Positions 45,627 to 52,948 of a DNA stretch of 64,000 nucleotides are shown one piece after another. The notes beneath the pieces are model-generated. The model was not told where the DNA came from, searched no databases, and saw only the letters and a list, made by a program, of their open reading frames with translations. The stretch is taken from the NCBI GenBank assembly GCA_903934295.1, contig CAIZNI010000034.1:1-64000 (forward strand), written 5' to 3'. Position 1 is the first letter of the stretch, and each line of letters begins with the position of its first letter. The stretch is from an uncultured beta proteobacterium. GTDB lineage: Bacteria > Pseudomonadota > Gammaproteobacteria > Burkholderiales > Burkholderiaceae_E. A program made the position numbers and the translations under genes.

Positions 45627-46424
45627 ATGACCGCGACTTCGAAGCAGACCGCCCGCTGGCTGGTCCGACAGCACCTGGACCGCCAGCCGTTCGCCGACTT
45701 CGCGCCAGGAACTCGACCCGACAGCCTGGCTGGCGCCTATCGCGCTCAGGACGCCTTCGTCGCCCTGAAAGCGCGCGATTGCGGGCGCCCCATTGGCTGG
45801 AAGATCGCGCTCTCGAACCCCGCCATGCAGCGACTGGTCGGACTCGACGCACCGATTGCCGGGCGGATGCTCGCGCGCCAGGTGGTCGGGGGTCCCGCGC
45901 GAACCCGGCGGTCGGCCTATGGCCGGCTGCTGATCGAGTTCGAGATCGCGGTGGAACTGGGCGCCGACCTGCCGGCGAGCGGCGGGCACTGCACCCGCGA
46001 GCAGGCTGGCGCGGCGGTGGCGGCCATCCGGCCGGCGTTCGAGCTGGCCGACGATCGCGGTGCCGACTACGCCACCCTGGGCGCCCATGCCTGGCAGATG
46101 GTGGCCGACAACGCCTGGAACGAGGGCGCGGTGCTGGGCGAGCGGCGTACCGACTGGCGCTCGCTCGACCTGGCCGCGCTGCGCGGTCAGGTCTGGTGCG
46201 ACGACCAGCGCCTGGGCGAGGGTTTCGGGCGCGACCTGATGGGCCATCCGCTCGATGCGCTGGCCTGGCTGGCCGGCAGCGTGGCCGCCCGCGGCCACTG
46301 CCTGCGCAAGGGCGACGTCGCCATCCTGGGCAGCCTGGTGACCTCGAAATTTCCGAGCTCGGGCGAGGTCTGGCGCTACCAGCTCGACGGCTTCGAACCC
46401 CTGGAGTTGACGATCGACGCCTGA
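45627..46424 (+). CDS. 2-keto-4-pentenoate hydratase-like protein
   Basis: A 265-residue member of the fumarylacetoacetase/MhpD-like hydratase family. GRPIGWKIALSNPAMQRL near 50, FEIAVELGADLP near 108 with the metal-binding Glu, FELADDRGADY and LMGHPLDALAWLAGSVAARGH near 210 fit the pattern. Relatives hydrate 2-oxopent-4-enoate in the meta-cleavage of aromatics or decarboxylate 4-oxalocrotonate. No other meta-cleavage gene is nearby, so the true substrate is open. A TAGTCT at about 45593-45598 may be its -10 box. Its stop is 53 bases from an octamer repeat. Confidence 0.83.
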   Translation: MTATSKQTARWLVRQHLDRQPFADFAPGTRPDSLAGAYRAQDAFVALKARDCGRPIGWKIALSNPAMQRLVGLDAPIAGRMLARQVVGGPARTRRSAYGRLLIEFEIAVELGADLPASGGHCTREQAGAAVAAIRPAFELADDRGADYATLGAHAWQMVADNAWNEGAVLGERRTDWRSLDLAALRGQVWCDDQRLGEGFGRDLMGHPLDALAWLAGSVAARGHCLRKGDVAILGSLVTSKFPSSGEVWRYQLDGFEPLELTIDA

Positions 46425-46476
46425 GACCAGGGGCGCACCACCGCGCCGACCCGGGCCGACCCGCGAGGGGCCGGCG

Positions 46477-46540
46477 TCAGCGGGTCAGCGGGTCAGCGGG
46501 TCAGCGGGTCAGCGGGTCAGCGGGTCAGCGGGTCAGCGGG
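46477..46540. repeat. Octanucleotide microsatellite (TCAGCGGG), eight perfect copies
   Basis: TCAGCGGG repeats eight times without a mismatch over 64 bases. The minus-strand thioesterase gene (46525-46956) runs into the array, and its stop codon TGA is formed by a repeat unit at 46525-46527. Because the unit length is not a multiple of three and every frame through the repeat meets a TGA, unit loss or gain would change only the last residues. Such a perfect tract is expected to vary in copy number between isolates. Confidence 0.95.
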
Positions 46541-46956
46541 ATCAGCATGCCGGTCGAGGTGGCGGTAGCCGCCAGGCGGCCCTGCGCGTCGAACAGTTCG
46601 GCCTCCAGAAACGCGACCCGCTTGCCCCGGCGCACCACCCGGCCGTGCGCCGTGCCCGGACCGGGTCCCACGCGCTCCAGGAAATTCACCTTGATCTCCA
46701 GGGTCGCGACATTGAACTGGTGGTCGGTGTCGTGGTGCACCGCATGGGCCATCGCCGCGTCGAGCCAGGCGGTGACGAAGCCGCCCTGGGCGATGCTGCC
46801 GTTGGTGTGACAGAACTCTCGGCGCACGGTGAAGCCGGCCCGCAGCAGGTGCTGATCCGGATCCCACGACAGCACATGGAAGCCGCCGATCGACTCCATC
46901 AGGGCCTTGCCGCTGCGAACTTTTTCCTCGAAATCATCGTCCATCGTCGCGCTCAT
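46525..46956 (-). CDS. PaaI/hotdog-fold thioesterase
   Basis: A 143-residue hotdog-fold thioesterase of the PaaI type. FCHTNGSIAQGGFVTAWLDAA near 48-68 supplies the catalytic/oxyanion region (HxNGxxxGG pattern), and LEIKVNFLERVGPG near 87-100 is the second conserved strand. It should hydrolyse acyl-CoA or aryl-acyl-CoA thioesters. GAGG lies 7 bases before ATG 46956. It diverges from an acyl-CoA ligase/carboxylase operon across a 90-base spacer containing a palindrome, so it probably serves the same acyl-CoA pathway as a relief valve. The last three residues are encoded inside the octamer repeat. Confidence 0.88.
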   Translation of the reverse strand: MSATMDDDFEEKVRSGKALMESIGGFHVLSWDPDQHLLRAGFTVRREFCHTNGSIAQGGFVTAWLDAAMAHAVHHDTDHQFNVATLEIKVNFLERVGPGPGTAHGRVVRRGKRVAFLEAELFDAQGRLAATATSTGMLIPLTR

Positions 46957-46983
46957 CCGTTTCCTCTCGGTGTTTCAGGCCCG

Positions 46984-47005
46984 ATTCTAGGGCGGCCCCT
47001 AGAAT
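46984..47005. promoter_or_regulatory. Palindrome spanning the divergent thioesterase and ligase promoters
   Basis: ATTCTAGGG-CGGC-CCCTAGAAT is an inverted repeat with perfect 9-base arms and a 4-base centre. Each end is a TAGAAT hexamer, one reading toward the thioesterase gene (start 46956) and one toward the ligase gene (start 47047), so both could be -10 boxes of head-to-head promoters. The size fits an operator for a dimeric repressor such as a TetR-family acyl-CoA sensor, but no regulator gene is adjacent. Confidence 0.55.
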
Positions 47006-47046
47006 GACGCGCTGCCAAGCCGCGTTTTTCGAAGAGACCTTCCCGC

Positions 47047-48714
47047 ATGAGTCCGCAAGCCCTCCCCGCCAGCCTGCCGAGCGCGCCTGCCGCGACGGTG
47101 CCCGACCCCAGCCGCTATCGGCACGGCGCGCTGCCACTGCACGAGTACCTGCGCCGGCATGCGCGCGAGCAACCCGACCGCGCAGCCTTCATCTGGTATG
47201 GCCGAGCACTCTCGTACCGCGAACTCGATGCCTGGAGCGACGCCTTCGCGCAGCGGCTCGCCGCGCTGGGCGTGCGCGCCGGCGACCGGGTGGCGCTGTT
47301 CCTGAACAACTGCCCGCAATACGTGGTGGCGCACTTCGGGATCCAGAAACTGGGCGCGGTGGTCGGGCCCTGCGGGCCGCTGTTCAAGGCCGCGGAATTG
47401 CAATACCAGCTGTGCGACCTGGGCGCACGGGTGATCGTGGTGGCCGAGAACCTGATGCCGATCCTGGAATCGGTGCGCAGCCAGACCGCGATCGAGCAGG
47501 TGTTCTGCACCCACTACGGCGACCTGCTGCCGGCCGAGCCGACCTTCGCGGTGCCCGAGGAGTTGCGCACGCCGCGCACCCGCCCGGCGGGCACCATCGA
47601 CCTGCTCGAGGCGATCGCCGGGGTGGCACCCGGTGCGCCGGTGCCCGCGCACGAGACCCACCTGGACGACCTCGCGCTGATGACCTACACCTCGGGCACC
47701 ACCGGGATGCCCAAGGGCGCGATGCTCAGCCATCGCAATGTGCTGTTCAAGACCGGCGTCACCGCCGACTGCAACGATGTGCGCGGCGACGATGTGATGC
47801 TGGCGATCGCGCCGGTCTATCACATCGCCGGCATGCTGATGGGCATCGACGCCACCCTCTACGCCGGCGCGACGACGGTGCTGATGTACCGCTTCGATCC
47901 GCTCGCGGTGCTGCAGGCCATCGAACGCCACCGGGTGACCTGGTGGTACAGCATGGCCCCGATGAACGTGGCGGTGATGCAGGTCCCGGGCGCGGCGGAC
48001 TTCGATCTGCGCTCGCTGCGCATGAACCCGGCCACCAGCTTCGGCATCACCCTGACCGAGCCGCTGGCCCGCCAGTGGTCGGCGTTTGCCGGCGGCGCGC
48101 GCTGCCACGAGGCGGCCTACGGGCTCTCCGAGACCCACACCTGCGACACCTGGATGCCGGCCGACGCGGTGCGCTGGGGCACCCACGGCCGGCTCGCGCC
48201 GGGGGTGCAGTGCCGCATCCTCGACCCCGACACCGGCAGCGAGCGCCCGGTCGGCGAACCGGGTGAGATCACCCTGCGCAGCCCCGGCAATTTCCTGGGC
48301 TACTGGAACAAGCCCGAGGCCACCGCCGCCACCCTGCGCGACGGCTGGGTCCACACCGGCGACATGGGCCGGGTCGATGCCGACGGCTATCTGACCTTCA
48401 TGGGTCGATTCAAGGAGATGATCAAGGTGTCGGGCTACAGCGTCTTTCCGGAAGAGGTCGAAACCCTGCTGATCCGCCATCCCGACATCGCGGCGGCCGC
48501 GGTGATCGGCGTGTCCGACCCGACCCGCGGCGAAGTGGTCAAGGCGGTCATCGTGACGCGTCCCGACGCCCGCGCGAGCCTGACCGCCGAGGCGGTCATC
48601 GCCTGGAGCCGCGAGAACATGTCGGCCTACAAGGCGCCGCGCTTCGTCGAGTTCCGCGACGCGCTGCCGATGACCGGCGCCGGCAAGGTGCTGCGCCGGC
48701 TGCTGAAATCATGA
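47047..48714 (+). CDS. Acyl-CoA synthetase (AMP-forming)
   Basis: A 555-residue member of the acyl-adenylate family that activates a carboxylic acid with ATP and couples it to coenzyme A. The P-loop-like YTSGTTGMPKGAMLSH is near residue 220. VHTGDMGRVDADGYLTFMGRFKEMIK covers motif A8 (split at residues 440-465), and the catalytic lysine is in MTGAGKVLRRLL near the C-terminus. The substrate cannot be read, although the family resembles medium/long-chain ligases. Its stop overlaps the start of the carboxylase gene by ATGA, a strong sign that its acyl-CoA product is the carboxylase substrate. A divergent palindrome is upstream. Confidence 0.95.
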   Translation: MSPQALPASLPSAPAATVPDPSRYRHGALPLHEYLRRHAREQPDRAAFIWYGRALSYRELDAWSDAFAQRLAALGVRAGDRVALFLNNCPQYVVAHFGIQKLGAVVGPCGPLFKAAELQYQLCDLGARVIVVAENLMPILESVRSQTAIEQVFCTHYGDLLPAEPTFAVPEELRTPRTRPAGTIDLLEAIAGVAPGAPVPAHETHLDDLALMTYTSGTTGMPKGAMLSHRNVLFKTGVTADCNDVRGDDVMLAIAPVYHIAGMLMGIDATLYAGATTVLMYRFDPLAVLQAIERHRVTWWYSMAPMNVAVMQVPGAADFDLRSLRMNPATSFGITLTEPLARQWSAFAGGARCHEAAYGLSETHTCDTWMPADAVRWGTHGRLAPGVQCRILDPDTGSERPVGEPGEITLRSPGNFLGYWNKPEATAATLRDGWVHTGDMGRVDADGYLTFMGRFKEMIKVSGYSVFPEEVETLLIRHPDIAAAAVIGVSDPTRGEVVKAVIVTRPDARASLTAEAVIAWSRENMSAYKAPRFVEFRDALPMTGAGKVLRRLLKS

Positions 48715-51700
48715 GGCTGCTGATCGCCAATCGCGGCGAGATCGCGATCCGGATTGCCCGCGCGGCCGACGACCTGGGCATCGAGACCGTCGCGGTGCAT
48801 GCGCGCGACGACGCGGCCGGACTTCACACGCGGCGTGCCACCCTGACGCGCGCGCTGCCGGGCACCGGCGTGGCGGCCTATCTGGACATCGACGCACTGC
48901 TGGCGATCGCCGCCGAGACCGGCTGCCGCTGGGTGCATCCGGGCTACGGATTCCTGGCCGAGAGCCCGCGCTTTGCCCAGGCCTGCGCGCAGGCCGGGCT
49001 GGTGTTCGTGGGTCCGGACGCCGACGCGCTGGGTCTGTTCGGCGACAAGCTGCGCGCCCGCGCGCTGGCGCAGTCGCTGGGGGTGCCGGTGCTGCCCGGT
49101 ACCCGGCAGGCGAGCACGCTGGCCGACGCCCAGTCCTTCATGGCCGAGCACGCGCCGGCACCGGTGATGGTCAAGGCGGTGGCCGGCGGCGGCGGGCGCG
49201 GCATGCGCATCGTGCGCGATGCCGGCGCGCTGGCCGCCGCGTTCGCGCGCTGCGCCGCCGAGGCGCAGGCCGCCTTCGGCGACGGCTCGCTGTATGTCGA
49301 GTTGCTGATCGAGCAGGCCCACCATCTCGAGGTGCAGCTGATCGGCGACGGCAGCGGAGCGGTGAGCCACCTGTGGGAGCGCGACTGCAGCCTGCAGCGC
49401 AGCCACCAGAAGCTGATCGAGATCGCGCCCAGCCCCTGGCTGGCGGCATCGATGCGCGATCAGCTGACCGAGGCCGCCTGCCGCATGGCCGCCTCGGCGC
49501 GGCTGCGCGGGCTCACCACCTTCGAATTCCTGCTCGATCCGCAGGGCCGGTTCTTCTTCATCGAGGCCAACCCGCGCCTGCAGGTCGAGCACACCGTGAC
49601 CGAGGCGGTGACCGGGATCGACCTCGTGCAGGCCCAGCTGCGCATCGCGCAGGGCGCCAGCCTCGCCGACCTGGGGCTGCTGCAGGACCAGATCGCACCA
49701 CCGCGAGGCCATGCGATCCAGCTGCGGGTCAACGCCGAGCAGTTGCAGCCCGACGGCAGCGCGCGCCCGGCGGTGGGCACCCTGGGCGTCTACGAGCCGC
49801 CGGCCGGCCCCGGGGTGCGCGTCGACGGCTGCGGCTTCGCCGGCGCGGTGCTGACCCCGGCCTACGACTCGCTGCTGGCCAAGCTGGTGGTGCATGCCCC
49901 GACCGGTGGCTTTGCCGCCGCCCTGCGGCGGGCGCGCCGGGCCGCTGCCGAATTCGCGATCGAGGGCGTGGCCACCTCGCTGCCGCTGCTGCGCAGCCTG
50001 CTGGAACGCCCCGAACTGGCCGCCGGACCGGTGCACACCCGGTTCATCGAGGCGCACGCCGGCGAGCTGATCGCTGCGGCCGGCACGCCCACCCCCGGCG
50101 ACCCGGCGACGGCGCGCGACGGACCCCGCGACGACGGCCTCACGCCGCTGCCCGCGCCCCTGTACGGCACGATCGTCTCCTTCGAGGCCGAGCCGGGGCA
50201 GGCGGTGGCGGCGGGCGCGCCGCTGGTGGTGATCGAGGCGATGAAGATGCAGCATGTGCTCGAAGCGCCGGCGGGCGCGATCGTGCGCCAGTGGTGCGTC
50301 GCGGTCGGCAGCACGGTGGCCGAGGGCGATGTGCTGATGCTGCTGGCGCCGGCCGAGGTCGCCGCCGCCGACGCGGGCGAGCGCGGCCGGCAGGACCCCG
50401 ACCGCATCCGCCCGGACCTGGCCGAATCGATCGCCCGCCACGCGATGGGCCTGGACGAGCAGCGCCCGGCCGCGGTCGCGCGCCGCCACGCCACCGGCTC
50501 GCGCACCGCGCGCGAGAACATCGCCGATCTGGTCGACGAGGGCAGCTTCGTCGAGTACGGCGCACTGGCCATCGCCGCGCAGTGGAGCCGGCGCACGATG
50601 GACGACCTGCACCGCAACACGCCGGCCGACGGCATCGTCACCGGCATCGGCACGGTCAATGCGGCGCACTGCGACGCCGAACGCGCGCGCTGCCTGGTGA
50701 TGGCCTACGACTACATGGTGATGGCGGGCACGCAGGGCGCCTTCAACCACAAGAAGACCGACCGGATGCTCAAGCTGGCCGAGCAGTGGCGGCTGCCGGT
50801 GGTGCTGTTCGCCGAGGGCGGCGGCGGACGACCCGGCGACATCGACTGGCCGGGCGTGGCCTGGCTCGATCTCACCACCTTCCATCACTTCGCGCGGATG
50901 TCGGGGCTGGTGCCGCGGGTCGGCATCACCTCGGGCTACTGCTTCGCGGGCAACGCCGCCCTGCTGGGCTGCTGCGATGTGATCATCGCCACCGCCAACA
51001 GCTCGATCGGCATGGGCGGGCCGGCGATGATCGAAGGCGGCGGACTGGGCCGCCATCGGCCTCAGGACATCGGCCCGCTGTCGGTTCAGGTGCCCAACGG
51101 CGTGGTCGACATCGCGGTACGCGACGAAGCGCACGCGGTGGCGGTGGCGCGCCAGTACCTGTCGTACTTCCAGGGCGCCCGCACCGGCTGGCGCGCCCAC
51201 GACGAGCGGCTGCTGCGCCACGCGATTCCCGAGAACCGGCTGCGGGTCTACGACATCCGGCAACTGATCGACACGCTGTGCGACATCGATTCGGTGCTCG
51301 AGCTGCGCGCCGGCTACGGGGTGGGCATCGTCACCGCGCTGGTGCGCATCGAAGGCGAACCGTTCGCGCTGATCGCCAACGATCCGCGTCACCTGGGCGG
51401 CGCGATCGACGCGGCCGCTGCCGAGAAGGCCGGACGCTTCCTGCAGCTGGCCGATGCCTTCGACCTGCCGGTGCTCTCGCTGTGCGACACGCCGGGCTTC
51501 ATGGTCGGGCCGCAGGCCGAGAAGGAGGCCACCGTGCGGCGGGTGTCGCGTCTGTTCGTGACCGCCGCCAGCATGACGGTGCCGATGTTCACCGTGGTGC
51601 TGCGCAAGGGCTACGGACTGGGCGCGCAGGCGATGGCCGGCGGCGGCTTTTCGGCGCCCTTCTTCACCGTGGCCTGGCCCAGCGGCGAGTTCGGTGCGAT

Positions 51701-51962
51701 GGGCATCGAAGGCTCGGTGCGCCTGGGCTTTCGCAAGGAACTCGATGCGATCGCCGACCCCCAGGAACGCGAAACCTGGTTCCAGGCGAAGGTGGCGCAG
51801 GCCTATGAACACGGCAAGGCGCTGAACCTGGCCACGCACCTGGAGATCGACGACGTGATCGACCCGGCCCAGACACGCCACTGGATCCTGCGCGGCCTGC
51901 GATCGGTGCCCCGACCGGCGCCGCGCACCGGGCGCAAGCGAACCTTCATCGACACCTGGTAG
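48711..51962 (+). CDS. Single-chain acyl-CoA carboxylase (BC-BCCP-CT fusion)
   Basis: A 1083-residue biotin-dependent carboxylase with all parts in one chain. Biotin carboxylase occupies 1-450 (ANRGEIAIRI, ATP-grasp VAGGGGRGMR at 157-166, FFIEANPRLQVEHTVTE). The biotin-carrier domain lies at about 478-547, with biotinyl Lys K512 in VIEAMKMQHV. The carboxyltransferase, with fused N and C halves, spans 560-1083 (FVEYGALAIAAQWS, SGYCFAGNAALLG, CDTPGFMVGPQAEKEA, PFFTVAWPSGEFGAMG). Most bacterial acyl-CoA carboxylases use separate alpha and beta subunits. Single-chain forms of about this size, known as LCC-type and first studied from mycobacteria, carboxylate long-chain acyl-CoAs. It is coupled to an acyl-CoA ligase and followed by an enoyl-CoA hydratase, so the operon probably activates, carboxylates and processes one acid. 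Confidence 0.93.
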   Translation: MRLLIANRGEIAIRIARAADDLGIETVAVHARDDAAGLHTRRATLTRALPGTGVAAYLDIDALLAIAAETGCRWVHPGYGFLAESPRFAQACAQAGLVFVGPDADALGLFGDKLRARALAQSLGVPVLPGTRQASTLADAQSFMAEHAPAPVMVKAVAGGGGRGMRIVRDAGALAAAFARCAAEAQAAFGDGSLYVELLIEQAHHLEVQLIGDGSGAVSHLWERDCSLQRSHQKLIEIAPSPWLAASMRDQLTEAACRMAASARLRGLTTFEFLLDPQGRFFFIEANPRLQVEHTVTEAVTGIDLVQAQLRIAQGASLADLGLLQDQIAPPRGHAIQLRVNAEQLQPDGSARPAVGTLGVYEPPAGPGVRVDGCGFAGAVLTPAYDSLLAKLVVHAPTGGFAAALRRARRAAAEFAIEGVATSLPLLRSLLERPELAAGPVHTRFIEAHAGELIAAAGTPTPGDPATARDGPRDDGLTPLPAPLYGTIVSFEAEPGQAVAAGAPLVVIEAMKMQHVLEAPAGAIVRQWCVAVGSTVAEGDVLMLLAPAEVAAADAGERGRQDPDRIRPDLAESIARHAMGLDEQRPAAVARRHATGSRTARENIADLVDEGSFVEYGALAIAAQWSRRTMDDLHRNTPADGIVTGIGTVNAAHCDAERARCLVMAYDYMVMAGTQGAFNHKKTDRMLKLAEQWRLPVVLFAEGGGGRPGDIDWPGVAWLDLTTFHHFARMSGLVPRVGITSGYCFAGNAALLGCCDVIIATANSSIGMGGPAMIEGGGLGRHRPQDIGPLSVQVPNGVVDIAVRDEAHAVAVARQYLSYFQGARTGWRAHDERLLRHAIPENRLRVYDIRQLIDTLCDIDSVLELRAGYGVGIVTALVRIEGEPFALIANDPRHLGGAIDAAAAEKAGRFLQLADAFDLPVLSLCDTPGFMVGPQAEKEATVRRVSRLFVTAASMTVPMFTVVLRKGYGLGAQAMAGGGFSAPFFTVAWPSGEFGAMGIEGSVRLGFRKELDAIADPQERETWFQAKVAQAYEHGKALNLATHLEIDDVIDPAQTRHWILRGLRSVPRPAPRTGRKRTFIDTW

Positions 51963-52012
51963 GCCCCGGCCCGCCGCCCGCCCCCCCCATTCACCCCCAG
52001 GAGACCCCGACC

Positions 52013-52849
52013 ATGAGCTACACCGAAATCCTCTACGACGTGTCCGAGCGCATCGCCACCATCACGCTGAACCGCCCCGAGCGGCTCAACGCCTACACCG
52101 GCACCATGGGCAACGAGCTGCGCGCCGCGATGCGGGTGGCCACCGACGACCCGGGCGTGCGGGTGATCGTGCTGACCGGCGCGGGCCGCGGTTTCTGTGC
52201 CGGGGCCGACATGAACAACCTGAACACCATCAGCAGCCAGGGCCGCTCGGCGGGCGCCAGCGCGAACAAGGCCGAAGCGGCCACCGGCCAGGCCTTCGAC
52301 CCCGCCTCCAGTCCCGACTACCAGACCCAGCATTCGTATTTCCCGGCGGTGCCCAAGCCGATCCTGGCCGCGATCAACGGCGCCTGCGCGGGCCTGGGCC
52401 TGGTCTACGCGCTGTACTGCGACCGCCGCTTCGCCGCAACCGAGGCCCGTTTCACCACCGCCTTCGCGCGCCGCGGCCTGATCGCCGAGCACGGCATCAG
52501 CTACACGCTGCCACGGGTCGCCGGCCTGTCGAACGCGCTCGACCTGCTGATGTCGGCGCGCAAGTTCGATGCACAGGAGGCGCTGCGCCTGGGCGTGGTC
52601 GACCAGGTCGCGCCGGGCGCCGAGCTGATGGCCGCGGTGCGGGCCTACGCCACCGATCTGGCCGACAACGTTTCGCCGCGCTCGATGGCGGTGATGAAGC
52701 GCCAGCTCTGGGCGGTCGGGCAGCTGTCGCTGCGCGAGTCGATCGAAGTGGGCAACCAGGAAATGCTCGAGAGCTTCGCCAGCGAGGACTTCAAGGAAGG
52801 CGTCGCCCACTTCGTGGAGAAGCGCCAGGCCAACTTCAGCGGCCGCTGA
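52013..52849 (+). CDS. Enoyl-CoA hydratase/isomerase family protein
   Basis: A 278-residue crotonase-fold protein. LNRPERLNAYTGTMGNEL, FCAGADMNNLN and NGACAGLGLVYALYCDRRFAA are clear. The catalytic region reads TTAFARRGLIAEHGISYTLPR, with one Glu near the usual position; hydratase, isomerase or hydrolase activity are all possible. A roughly 25-residue insertion (about 75-105) sits between the first oxyanion strand and the following helix. AGGAG precedes ATG 52013. It follows the carboxylase stop by 50 bases in the same operon and probably acts on the same acyl-CoA. Confidence 0.9.
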   Translation: MSYTEILYDVSERIATITLNRPERLNAYTGTMGNELRAAMRVATDDPGVRVIVLTGAGRGFCAGADMNNLNTISSQGRSAGASANKAEAATGQAFDPASSPDYQTQHSYFPAVPKPILAAINGACAGLGLVYALYCDRRFAATEARFTTAFARRGLIAEHGISYTLPRVAGLSNALDLLMSARKFDAQEALRLGVVDQVAPGAELMAAVRAYATDLADNVSPRSMAVMKRQLWAVGQLSLRESIEVGNQEMLESFASEDFKEGVAHFVEKRQANFSGR

Positions 52850-52948
52850 GGTCGGCGCACGGGGCGGGACCGGCCGGCCCCGCTCGGCCGACGGTGCCCT
52901 CGCCGCACACGGGATCGGGCGGACCGGCCGGCCCCGCCGGCCTGGCGC

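Noticed and set aside
48627..51881. Open frame of 1084 codons opposite the carboxylase
   Set aside because: Repetitive Arg/His/Gln composition is typical of the complement of biased codons; the plus strand gene has every catalytic motif.
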